A stretch of 64,000 nt of DNA. It comes from Blautia coccoides (GTDB lineage Bacteria; Bacillota; Clostridia; Lachnospirales; Lachnospiraceae). The DNA is taken from positions 4,312,501-4,376,500 of the forward strand of contig NZ_CP136422.1 of assembly GCF_034355335.1 (NCBI RefSeq), given 5' to 3'. Shown here in pieces: positions 57,037-64,000 of the stretch. Position numbers and translations under genes: made by a program. The notes under the pieces were generated by a model. That model was not told the DNA's origin. It worked only from the letters and a program-made list of their open reading frames with translations, and ran no database searches. Position 1 is the first letter of the stretch; the number at the start of each line of letters is the position of its first letter.

Positions 57037-57081
57037 TTTTGTCTTTCCTTAAAAGTCATTTGTCTTTTTACGAAAGACAAA
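57037..57081 (-). promoter_or_regulatory. Palindromic candidate operator in the pyc leader
   Basis: TTTGTCTTT (57059-57067) and AAAGACAAA (57073-57081) form a 23-bp inverted repeat just past the pyc start point. A third half-site TTTGTCTTTCC lies 14 bases closer to the gene (57039-57049). Confidence 0.5.
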
Positions 57082-57093
57082 ATATTTATTTCC

Positions 57094-57122
57094 ACTATAC
57101 TCTATTTAAAACAAAAAAGCAA
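57094..57122 (-). promoter_or_regulatory. Promoter of pyc
   Basis: Minus strand TTGCTT (57117-57122), 17 bases, TATAGT (57094-57099), 103 bases before the start codon. Confidence 0.55.
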
Positions 57123-57162
57123 GAATAAAATCATCTTTTTATGCGCACAAAAACAGAAGGGG

Positions 57163-57189
57163 TAACAGTTCAGACAGGCTGAACTGTTA
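57163..57189. repeat. Collapsed MITE: two ends fused into a hairpin
   Basis: TAACAGTTCAG, five bases, CTGAACTGTTA: the terminal repeats of the 142-bp element with the interior missing. Flanked by CAGAAGGGG (57154-57162) and CAGAAGAGG (57190-57198), 8 of 9 identical, as expected of a target duplication. Confidence 0.6.
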
Positions 57190-57225
57190 CAGAAGAGGTG
57201 CTGATTACTCCGTGCACAACAGCAC

Positions 57226-57259
57226 GTGAGGCACAGATGGATATCCACCTATGCCTCAC
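57226..57259 (-). terminator. Stem-loop after catalase gene
   Basis: GTGAGGCA/TGCCTCAC with inner TGGATATCCA gives a long stem 14 bases past the stop. No T-tract follows, so terminator function is uncertain. Confidence 0.45.
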
Positions 57260-57273
57260 ATATATGATCACCT

Positions 57274-58782
57274 TCACTTTAAAGTTGCCCGGATCGGACT
57301 GTCATGATCCCCCTCTGCCAATTCCTTTACCCGGTTCAGGTCCAAATGCATAGCCTCTGTGATCCGTTCTCCGTATTCCGTATCTGCCCAGTAGCAGTGA
57401 ATCGCATGGCGATACTTGATATTGTCTGTCACCGGTTCAATATTTCTGGCCGTATTTCTGATCAAAAGCTCCTTCTTATCTTCTTTTAACAAACGCCACA
57501 GATCCCCGCCCGCTCTGAAACAGTCATCAGTAGGATCATCTGCGGGATCATAGGCGTACATGGCCCCTGACAAATCAAGGGGCGGTTCCATGACTTCCGG
57601 CTGTGAGGACCATACACCTGCGCTGTTTGGAGAGTAGGAAGGCGCTCTTCCATAATTCCCATCCACACGCATAGCGCCGTCCCGGTGATAATCATTCACC
57701 TGGCATTTTGCACGGTTCACCGGAATCTCATTGTAATTGACTCCCAAACGGTATCTGTGGGCATCTCCATATACAAACAGACGCCCCTGCAGAAACTTGT
57801 CCGGTGAAAATCCGATTCCCGGCACCACATGGGCAGGCGTAAATGCAGCCTGCTCAACTTCCGCAAAATAATTCTCCGGATTTCTGTTAAGCTCCAGCTC
57901 ACCAACCTCTATCAGCGGAAACTCTCCGTGTCTCCAGATTTTTGTAATATCAAAAGGATTCTCATAATGGCTGCGGGCCTGTTCTTCTGTCATGATCTGC
58001 ACATACATGGTCCATTTGGGATGATCCCCCCGCTCAATCGCTTCAAAAAGATCACGCCCATGGCTTTCCCTGTCCATGCCGCAAATCTTCTGCGCCTCTT
58101 CATCCGTCAGATTTTTAATCCCCTGCTGTGTTTGGAAATGGAATTTACACCAGAACCGTTCATTTTTTGCATTATAAAAAGAATAAGTGTGCTCACCGTA
58201 AAAATGCATATTTCTGAAAGATGCCGGTATTCCCCTGTCAGACATCACAATGGTAGTCTGATGGAAGGTCTCAGGAAGCAGTGTCCAGAAATCCCAATTG
58301 TTCTGCGCAGAACGCATACCGGTCCTTGGATCCCGCTTTACTGCCCGGTTCAGATCAGGAAAATTATGTACATCACGCAGGAAAAATGTGGGCGTGTTGT
58401 TTCCAACCAGATCCCAGTTTCCCTCTTCTGTATAAAATTTCACTGCCACACCACGGATATCACGTTCCGCGTCCGCAGCCCCGCGTTCCCCGGCAACCGT
58501 GGAAAAACGGATAAAAAGCTCTGTCTCGGCTCCGGGCTGTAAAACTTTTGCTTTTGTAAATTTGGAAATATCATGAGTAACCGTAAGCTTCCCGTAGGCT
58601 CCCCATCCCTTTGCATGCATTCTGCGCTCCGGGATCACCTCCCGGTCAAAATGGGCCAGCTTCTCCATCAGCCAGACGTCCTGCATAACCACCGGGCCTC
58701 TTGGTCCTGCTGTCACAGAATGCTCGTTCTCTGCCACAGGTGCGCCGGCTTCGTTTGTAAGTTTCCATTTGTTTTCTTCCAT
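57274..58782 (-). CDS. katA: Heme catalase (small-subunit, clade 3 size)
   Basis: Converts hydrogen peroxide to water and oxygen. 502 residues: distal His in [20 protein letters not shown], distal Asn in [14 protein letters not shown], and proximal heme Tyr in [14 protein letters not shown]. No signal peptide. The ATG at 58782 follows GGGAG; the frame continues to 58881 but without a ribosome site. A monofunctional catalase is uncommon in strict gut anaerobes. No PerR box was found in the 206 bp upstream. Confidence 0.95.
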   Translation of the reverse strand: MEENKWKLTNEAGAPVAENEHSVTAGPRGPVVMQDVWLMEKLAHFDREVIPERRMHAKGWGAYGKLTVTHDISKFTKAKVLQPGAETELFIRFSTVAGERGAADAERDIRGVAVKFYTEEGNWDLVGNNTPTFFLRDVHNFPDLNRAVKRDPRTGMRSAQNNWDFWTLLPETFHQTTIVMSDRGIPASFRNMHFYGEHTYSFYNAKNERFWCKFHFQTQQGIKNLTDEEAQKICGMDRESHGRDLFEAIERGDHPKWTMYVQIMTEEQARSHYENPFDITKIWRHGEFPLIEVGELELNRNPENYFAEVEQAAFTPAHVVPGIGFSPDKFLQGRLFVYGDAHRYRLGVNYNEIPVNRAKCQVNDYHRDGAMRVDGNYGRAPSYSPNSAGVWSSQPEVMEPPLDLSGAMYAYDPADDPTDDCFRAGGDLWRLLKEDKKELLIRNTARNIEPVTDNIKYRHAIHCYWADTEYGERITEAMHLDLNRVKELAEGDHDSPIRATLK

Positions 58783-58988
58783 GCTTAAATCTCCCTTTCT
58801 TTTAGGCACCTCCATAACATGTGAGGCAACTCGTGCTTCCTTATAAACATGTTTCTTGTACAAACACCACGCAGTCGTCACAGGGCAGAAAATAAGTTCA
58901 AAGCCGGTAAATTTTTCTGTTTTCCCGCAAAAAGATTCAGTTCCTCCGCCTGTAACTCATTTACAGAACAGAAGCAGCACGATAGGTA

Positions 58989-59684
58989 TTATATTTCAAA
59001 CATATAGTCAAGAATCCCCTGTATGTGGTATTTTAAAGTATCAAAAACAGGCACAGGCAATACCTCACCGGAATACATCAGAGGCAATTCTGTGCATCCC
59101 ATGATAACAGCTTCTATTCCCTCCTCTGCGATCAGCCGCTTTATAATACTGTCTATTCCCCTTTTGGACTCTTCCTTTACGATACCGAACTCAAGCTCTT
59201 TTGCAATTACTCTGTCAATGAACATTCTCTCTTTTTCATGGGGAACCACTACTTGAATACCATTTTCCACAAATAATTTTTTAAAATACGACTGTTCCAT
59301 AGTAAACCCGGTTCCCAGCCAGGCCGTTTTCTTTATTCCGGCAGCTTTGACTGCCCTGCAGGAAGGCTCTACGATGCTGAGTAATGGTATATTGGCTCTT
59401 TTTTCAAGAATATCAAACACAACATGGGGTGTATTAGAGGCTAAGACAGCAAAGTCCGCTCCCGCTTTTTCAAGATTGTGAATTCCCTGCAGCAGATAGT
59501 TTGACAAGTCCTCATACTGCTGTGTCTTACAAAAATCCAACATTTCATACATATTGACAGTCTCTATCGTAAGTGCCGGGAAATATCCGTTTTTATCTCT
59601 TTTTTTGAACCCGGAAGCAATTTCTTTGTAATAAAGTAATGTTGATTCAGGTCCCATCCCGCCCAGTATTCCCAACTTTCTCAT
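58989..59684 (-). CDS. Aspartate/glutamate racemase family protein
   Basis: Predicted cofactor-free amino-acid racemase or epimerase, 231 residues, starting MRKLGILGGMGPESTLLYYKEI as in the AspR/YgeA group. Of the two catalytic positions, the first (usually CNTxH) reads ASNTPH with Ser-Asn, and the second is an intact GCTELP Cys. Such Thr or Ser replacements are known in L-specific members of the YgeA type. GGAGG lies 9 bases before the ATG at 59684; the frame is open to 59726. Substrate unknown. Confidence 0.85.
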   Translation of the reverse strand: MRKLGILGGMGPESTLLYYKEIASGFKKRDKNGYFPALTIETVNMYEMLDFCKTQQYEDLSNYLLQGIHNLEKAGADFAVLASNTPHVVFDILEKRANIPLLSIVEPSCRAVKAAGIKKTAWLGTGFTMEQSYFKKLFVENGIQVVVPHEKERMFIDRVIAKELEFGIVKEESKRGIDSIIKRLIAEEGIEAVIMGCTELPLMYSGEVLPVPVFDTLKYHIQGILDYMFEI

Positions 59685-59829
59685 AATAACATTCCTCCGA
59701 AAACCCAAAATATATAAATTTATCACATATCACTTTTCTTTCATCATACCACGATTCAGCATAATGTACAGTATTTCTTTTGTTTTTTCATAATTCCATA
59801 CAAATACAGCGCAGACTTAAGAATTACGC

Positions 59830-59866
59830 AAAAAGACCCGGAATAAATTTCTATTCCAGGTCTCTT
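59830..59866 (-). terminator. Intrinsic terminator of the YjdF-like gene
   Basis: AGACC-GGAATA pairs with TATTCC-GGTCT, followed on the minus strand by five T. Confidence 0.85.
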
Positions 59867-59881
59867 AAAAAACACCAAAGG

Positions 59882-60301
59882 CTATCTTCCTCTGTGCTTT
59901 TCCTTTCTTTTCTGCTGCCTCAAGGCAAATTTTCTCTGCTCCTCCTCTTCCTTTCTCTCTCTGGAAAGGGATTTTCGCTTCTCTTTGCTCTCCTCATGCT
60001 GGAGCTTCAAAGCCTGCTGGGATTTTGTGCCGATGCCCGTCTGGTTCATCTGCTTTTTTACCTCCCGCAGCATCCTTTTGGGATTCCTGTGCTCTGTTGT
60101 CCTCACAGCTTCGGCAACAGCCGGACTGAAACTTAGCCGATACCAGCTCTGACTGATAAATTCCTGCACCTCATAATCCTTTGGTTCCGGCCCAAATGTG
60201 ATCTTGCATACAGAACAGCCTGTGCTGTCTGTTCTTTCACATAAACCGATCCAAAAGGGGTCCTGAAAGAAAACTCTTACTGTTATCGATATTCTGTCCA
60301 T
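59882..60301 (-). CDS. YjdF-like protein (DUF2992)
   Basis: A 139-residue protein of the DUF2992 family named after B. subtilis YjdF, whose message carries a riboswitch answering azaaromatic compounds. It begins MDRISITVRVFFQDPFWIGLCER, has FGPEPKDYEVQEFI, and ends in a very basic, Glu/Lys/Arg-rich helical tail (residues 95-139), suggesting nucleic-acid or ribosome contact. Molecular function unknown. The start follows AAGGAGG by 7 bases. A 180-200 base structured leader precedes it. Confidence 0.83.
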   Translation of the reverse strand: MDRISITVRVFFQDPFWIGLCERTDSTGCSVCKITFGPEPKDYEVQEFISQSWYRLSFSPAVAEAVRTTEHRNPKRMLREVKKQMNQTGIGTKSQQALKLQHEESKEKRKSLSRERKEEEEQRKFALRQQKRKEKHRGR

Positions 60302-60480
60302 AATGATTCCTCCTTGAAATGTTTATATGGACTGTGAAGAATTTTTCCTGATAATTCTGCACCTGTCCGGCAAAGAAGGGACGACCTAAGGAGGAAGGTT
60401 ACTTACAGATGGGACTGTTACGATCCTGTCTGCGCCCGGACTACCGGCCGGGTCTGTATGGTCTTGCCATACGTTGTGTT
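60302..60480 (-). promoter_or_regulatory. Candidate yjdF-type riboswitch leader
   Basis: In the minus-strand message, hairpins GTATGG/CCATAC (60456-60472) and CCCGG/CCGGG (60435-60452) are followed by UUCCUCCUU (60388-60396), a perfect 9-base complement of the gene's own Shine-Dalgarno AAGGAGGAA (60307-60315). This is the arrangement of a switch acting on translation. Gene family and leader match the known yjdF system; membership was not tested against a covariance model. Confidence 0.5.
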
Positions 60481-60518
60481 TTTATCTTTGCATTTATGTG
60501 TATACTTATTATGAAACT

Positions 60519-62234
60519 TTATTTTTCCGCAGCCTCTCTCATCTCGGCTGTCACTCTGTTTCTCAATCGGTAAAGATATTGCGCATCCCGGGGATACTTC
60601 TCAAAAGTGAGCTTTTCCTTCACATTTTCGTAAATGATCTCTACAACCCTCTCCCTTCCCACTCTTTTTTCCAATTCTTCCAGTGCCCGCATGTCATCCA
60701 GTCCTTCCCGCTGTACCTCTGCCCGTATGGAAGACCACGGTTCCCCGTCCGCGCCGGGATACACAAGGAATGGATCCCCGGATGGAAACGCATAGCCTGC
60801 ATGGGTGTCAAAAAAGGGATTTATATGCTCTATGGAAAACATAGAATTGTAGAAGTTATATCCCCAGTGCAAAAATCCTTTTATCTTATATAGGTACATC
60901 AGCACTCCCATGATCCTGTTCCTTGCACTTGGCATGGCAAAAAAACGGTTTGGCACTTTATCACTCTGTCCGCAGCAGTAATATACCCATAGATCCTCCA
61001 CCCCATGATCAATAAAAGCCTGAATATGATCATTGGACGGAATGGGCTTCTCCACGATCCCTTTCTCATAGAACACATAATCACTTAGGGCATCTATCAC
61101 CTTCCACCCCTTCAGCAGATCTTCCACCGCTGCCTTTGCCTGCATATAGCTCTCCAGATTTTCTTTTGACGGCTCATCCGAAATGTGGAAATAGACATGC
61201 TCCCTGTCAAAACCAAATTCCTCCAATTTTGTCTGAAGCGCCGGAAGGAAGGCTTCCAGAAATCTTCTGTACTCAAGACTCACCGCAGGCATATGCCAGC
61301 CAAATTTTTGTTTTTTGACGCCATCCTCTGTGACATATATCTTTGGTGTTGCTTCAGCTCCCCACTGAGTGAAGAGATGGGCAATCTCAAGATTCTCAAT
61401 TCCTGATCTTCTGCATATATCACACCATCTTTTCAGCTTTGAAAAATCAAAATGGTAACCGTCCTCTGCCAGCTCTATCTCTGCCAATTGGACTGTTGTG
61501 CGCTCACCACCTTTTGCCGTGTCTAAAGGCGGCGTGAACACAGGTGTGAGGATCATATTCACACCCAGCTCTTTCCCTGCAAGGGCGATCTGCTTTTCTA
61601 TGATCTCCCAATGGTTCTCACTAAATACCTCTGTCCCGTAGTAATCTGCAAGACAGTCAGCATGAAACCATTCTGTATGTATGAGAGACTGGGGCGCTCT
61701 CACAGCCTCCCCCACCTCCAGCTCAAAGGTCAACACTTCTTCAACAGTATCTTCTCCTAACTTCTGCAGAGTACCGTCCCCCATACAGACTTCCGGCAGC
61801 ATGGTCAGCCGGATTGAGACATGATACAAACCTGCCTCCAGCATGGCGGTATCCGGAAAATCGAGCCAAAGAGACCGGAACTGCCCGGGCATTGGTGTGA
61901 TAAAATTATCCTTTTTAGGCTTCAGCAAATCAGGAAACAAGCCCGGCCTGGTTGACAGATAATTCTCATCTGTCACTTCATAACAGGGAAATGCAGAGGG
62001 AACCAGCTCCACATCCCGGAAACGCGCTGGGGCCGCTATTCCCGTCACTTCACACTGAAACTGGTATTTATATGGCAGCTTTTCCCTGCTGCATCTTCTT
62101 GTGTAAGCGATCTGCACTGCAGGTACTTCCCCCTTCAGGATGGATATTCTGCCCACTGTATCCATTGTCTGGGGATCAGAGTCCGGAAATATCTTTTCAA
62201 GACTTCCGGTTAAATAAAATTCAAATTCCGGCAT
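60519..62234 (-). CDS. DUF4091 domain protein, glycoside-hydrolase-like
   Basis: A 571-residue protein: N-terminal beta-sandwich-like region (1-190), then a TIM-barrel-like region with LIHTEWFHADCLADYY, HLFTQWGAEATPKIYV and FHISDEP (candidate acidic residues), and a C-terminal DUF4091 segment with FLHWGYNFYNS and SIRAEVQREGLDDMRALEELE. Similar folds occur near GH123-type enzymes, but no activity is established for this group. No signal peptide, so cytosolic. AAAGGAG precedes the ATG. The neighbouring genes give no pathway. Confidence 0.78.
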   Translation of the reverse strand: MPEFEFYLTGSLEKIFPDSDPQTMDTVGRISILKGEVPAVQIAYTRRCSREKLPYKYQFQCEVTGIAAPARFRDVELVPSAFPCYEVTDENYLSTRPGLFPDLLKPKKDNFITPMPGQFRSLWLDFPDTAMLEAGLYHVSIRLTMLPEVCMGDGTLQKLGEDTVEEVLTFELEVGEAVRAPQSLIHTEWFHADCLADYYGTEVFSENHWEIIEKQIALAGKELGVNMILTPVFTPPLDTAKGGERTTVQLAEIELAEDGYHFDFSKLKRWCDICRRSGIENLEIAHLFTQWGAEATPKIYVTEDGVKKQKFGWHMPAVSLEYRRFLEAFLPALQTKLEEFGFDREHVYFHISDEPSKENLESYMQAKAAVEDLLKGWKVIDALSDYVFYEKGIVEKPIPSNDHIQAFIDHGVEDLWVYYCCGQSDKVPNRFFAMPSARNRIMGVLMYLYKIKGFLHWGYNFYNSMFSIEHINPFFDTHAGYAFPSGDPFLVYPGADGEPWSSIRAEVQREGLDDMRALEELEKRVGRERVVEIIYENVKEKLTFEKYPRDAQYLYRLRNRVTAEMREAAEK

Positions 62235-62368
62235 ACTTCTCCTTTCTTTATTTCAAAATCGATTAGTTGTCAAATAGCCTTAAGAGCCATGTATTTAATA
62301 TATCTCAGAAATTTTAACACTGTCAATCCCAAACACAATGGGGATATATAACAGTTATATTTTTTCTT

Positions 62369-62756
62369 AATAACTCAAACTTCACACATAAAAAATGGGA
62401 CTTGTATCTTGAAAAATCAATACTTTAGCTCGCAAAATAATAATCGTGCAGCACATTGACCATACTCCAGGGCTTTTTGTATATATTTAGGCAGTCTCTG
62501 AATAAAGCCGGTTGTAAATTCTTCCAGTTGTTGTTCCGTGATGCGGAAATACTCCCTAACAGAATCCAACAATGCATTTAAAATGATCCACATGGATTGG
62601 CTGAATGTAATATCATCCATTTCATCCATCCGGCAAAAGAATGTTTCATGAAATCATGGATAATCTTAGCGGCAAGCGGTTTATGCCTTTTTATGGGCTA
62701 AAGTATTGATTTTTCAAGGTTCACCACACCAAATGATATGGGAAGTTTGAGTTATT
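62369..62756. mobile_element. 388-bp inverted-repeat element with 11-bp target duplication
   Basis: Outer perfect inverted repeats AATAACTCAAACTT (62369-62382; 62743-62756) and inner perfect 22-base repeats (62408-62429; 62697-62718), flanked by exact direct repeats TATTTTTTCTT (62358-62368 and 62757-62767). No transposase. It contains a 70-residue ORF. It has landed in the 3' end of the PIN-like gene. An 11-bp duplication is typical of IS4-type transposases (inference). Confidence 0.82.
62417..62629 (-). CDS. Small ORF carried by the 388-bp element
   Basis: 70 residues, opening MDEMDDITFSQSMWIILNALL, then a mostly helical, Glu/Gln/Leu-rich body. No recognised family. There is no clear ribosome site, and the last three codons and stop lie in the inner inverted repeat, so the frame is shaped by the element. 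It may be a passenger gene or a relic. Also on the plus strand, 62650-62703 encodes a 17-residue hydrophobic stretch starting MKSWIILAASG, which is too short to call. Confidence 0.3.
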   Translation of the reverse strand: MDEMDDITFSQSMWIILNALLDSVREYFRITEQQLEEFTTGFIQRLPKYIQKALEYGQCAARLLFCELKY

Positions 62757-63237
62757 TATTTTTTCTTCTGCTAACCGTTAGGTCTTCTATATAATTTTTT
62801 AGATGTGTATCTGTACTCCATATCATAATTCTTCCTACTGCCGGAACAGTGGCCTTAAAATTTTCATAAAAACGGATAATACTCATATCTCCAATTCCCA
62901 TACGCAACGTAAGGGCTTTTTCTGGAAACTCACCTGCCAATGCCAACAGGTCATCCTTTTTCAACTCGGTTCCATACAATGTCCATGGTGCTTCCTCCTT
63001 AGCTGTTTTTTCCAGAAACTCTTTAAACTTTATTGCCTTTTCTCTTCTGATATTTCCATTATTTATATGGGCAATATGATTTCCACTCTCAATAATAGTG
63101 GCAACGGGAAGAATCAATATCTCTCCCTCCTCAACTGCTTTTTTAAATTCTTCTTTTACTGCTTCTTTGTCCCTGCACATATCCGGTATCTCAAGCAGAT
63201 TCATAATGATAGAGGTATCTATAAATCTCACATTCAT
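62752..63237 (-). CDS. PIN-like nuclease-domain protein, C-terminus altered by insertion
   Basis: A 161-residue protein with the acidic pattern of PIN-like ribonucleases: FIDTSIIMNLL (Asp near residue 7), IIESGNHI (Glu), GIGDMSIIRFY (Asp) and IWSTDTHL (Asp). ATG at 63237 follows GGGGG; the frame is open to 63255. It starts 2 bases after the ATPase stop, so the two are coupled. The stop codon at 62752 is formed by the 388-bp element: joining the two copies of the duplicated target restores a 12-residue longer ending (NITVIYPHCVWD then TGA). Confidence 0.68.
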   Translation of the reverse strand: MNVRFIDTSIIMNLLEIPDMCRDKEAVKEEFKKAVEEGEILILPVATIIESGNHIAHINNGNIRREKAIKFKEFLEKTAKEEAPWTLYGTELKKDDLLALAGEFPEKALTLRMGIGDMSIIRFYENFKATVPAVGRIMIWSTDTHLKNYIEDLTVSRRKNK

Positions 63238-63239
63238 TT

Positions 63240-64000
63240 TTATACCCCCAGCCATGAATAATCTATACTTGTATCTGTTGACTTAATACTGTCCGTCAGC
63301 GTTTCTTCTGCCATCGCATATCCCAAACCGCCAGATGCAAGTATTTTTGGTGACTGCTTCACATCAACAAAAGGAATAAATCTGCTTGTCCCTTTTTCTT
63401 TATCTCTGTAAACAACAGAAACCCCCAGAAGTTTATTCTTATCATAACTGTTTAATAAAAATGCATTATGTGTAGTAAGAATAATATCTATATTTCTTTC
63501 CCTGCCTAACATTTGCAAACTCTCTATTAGCTTCCGTACCCTGCCCGGATGAATGCCATTATCAATTTCTTCAATAACAAGAACACCATTCTCAGGCATT
63601 GTTAACATGGATGATACCAGGGCAATACAGCGCAACGTTCCATCCGAAAGCTTTTTCGCGTCCACAAGCTCAGAAGAGGAAAGATACTGCTCCTTTAAGC
63701 CAAATATAACATCCCCCAATTTTGTTACCACAAACTCTATATCTTTCACTTCATTTTCCGGAAGACTGCATACGATATCAAGCAGCCGCTTCTTTTTCTC
63801 CTTCTCTTGGCAAAGATTGTAAAGCACCGGGGATATATTTTCACAATTTGTTTTTAACTCAACATCCGTTATCCTTACATAATCCCTCATTTCAGAAGGT
63901 ATTGGGTCAAGCACAAATATCCCCCTCAAGTTTTCCAACACCAAATTAACATATTGCAGGTTCTCAGTGTCTATTTCTGTATTCTCAGGCAGCTTGCTTT
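63240..64000 (-). CDS. ABC-type AAA ATPase (AAA_15/AAA_21-like), 5' end outside window
   Basis: The frame is open to the window end, so about 253 C-terminal residues are seen. The ABC-ATPase second half is complete: signature KKLSDGTLRCIAL, Walker B GVLVIEEIDNGIHP, and switch His in IILTTHNAFLLNS. The Walker A should lie beyond base 64000. Proteins of this class (RecF/OLD-like, in PARIS, Septu, RloC and similar) are often paired with a nuclease gene, as here with the PIN-like gene. A defence or toxin role is inference. Confidence 0.8.
   Translation of the reverse strand, partial: SKLPENTEIDTENLQYVNLVLENLRGIFVLDPIPSEMRDYVRITDVELKTNCENISPVLYNLCQEKEKKKRLLDIVCSLPENEVKDIEFVVTKLGDVIFGLKEQYLSSSELVDAKKLSDGTLRCIALVSSMLTMPENGVLVIEEIDNGIHPGRVRKLIESLQMLGRERNIDIILTTHNAFLLNSYDKNKLLGVSVVYRDKEKGTSRFIPFVDVKQSPKILASGGLGYAMAEETLTDSIKSTDTSIDYSWLGV

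Noticed and set aside
58783..58988. PerR box upstream of the catalase gene
   Set aside because: No TTATAATNATTATAA-like inverted repeat could be found by eye on either strand.
62650..62703. 17-residue hydrophobic peptide (MKSWIILAASG...) as a type I toxin
   Set aside because: Too short, no ribosome site, and its stop lies in the inner inverted repeat; no antitoxin RNA evidence.
1..64000. CRISPR arrays, rRNA and tRNA genes
   Set aside because: No regularly spaced direct repeats and no tRNA/rRNA signature sequences were noticed on either strand by reading.

Overview
The window looks like chromosomal DNA from an anaerobic gut Firmicute of the Lachnospiraceae, most like Blautia. This rests on the gene set: pyruvate phosphate dikinase, a single-chain pyruvate:ferredoxin oxidoreductase, a phosphofructokinase with pyrophosphate-type residues, single-chain glycyl-tRNA synthetase, pyruvate carboxylase, YesN-type response regulators and CUT1 sugar transporters. 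Ribosome binding sites are strong AGGAGG type and promoters are sigma-A type. The species assignment is inference. Most genes lie on the minus strand.

Region 1 (1-14 kb): the 5' part of ppdK; an aldo/keto reductase; then a block read leftward from a divergent promoter near 12.0 kb: a UROD-like protein, a sugar-type ABC transporter (binding protein and two permeases), an AraC-type response regulator, a cysteine desulfidase-like enzyme and an M20 dipeptidase. The sensor kinase that should pair with the regulator is divergent and carries one in-frame TAA between its phosphoacceptor and ATPase domains. Region 2 (14-25 kb): phosphofructokinase, a CapA-like protein, a PAP2 phosphatase whose C-terminus is encoded by a small mobile repeat, a membrane-anchored XRE regulator, and a fructan/sucrose locus (LacI regulator, GH32 hydrolase, binding protein, two permeases, YesL-like protein) with a palindromic operator at its start point.

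Region 3 (25-41 kb): a housekeeping run (M16C peptidase, era, recO, glyQS), a lipoprotein and a PRTase-like pair, GDPD, a PH-domain protein, nifJ with an Rrf2 regulator, and a plus-strand ABC-F ATPase. Region 4 (41-50 kb): lysA with a divergent LysR regulator, a coiled-coil protein, a GNAT protein, and a marR-MATE efflux pair split by an IS110-family element that has a structured noncoding end (candidate bridge RNA); then a ROK sugar kinase. Region 5 (50-64 kb): class Ia ribonucleotide reductase, pyruvate carboxylase, catalase, an Asp/Glu racemase, a YjdF-type (DUF2992) gene with a structured leader containing a perfect anti-Shine-Dalgarno, a DUF4091 protein, and, at the window edge, an ABC-type AAA ATPase followed by a PIN-like nuclease gene whose 3' end is cut by a 388-bp inverted-repeat element.

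Small mobile DNA recurs. There are two full 142-bp copies of one MITE-like element, one with an 8-bp target duplication, plus a collapsed copy and a solo end; a separate 388-bp element with an 11-bp duplication; one IS110 element; and a pair of 5'-UTR repeats. No rRNA, tRNA or CRISPR array was seen.
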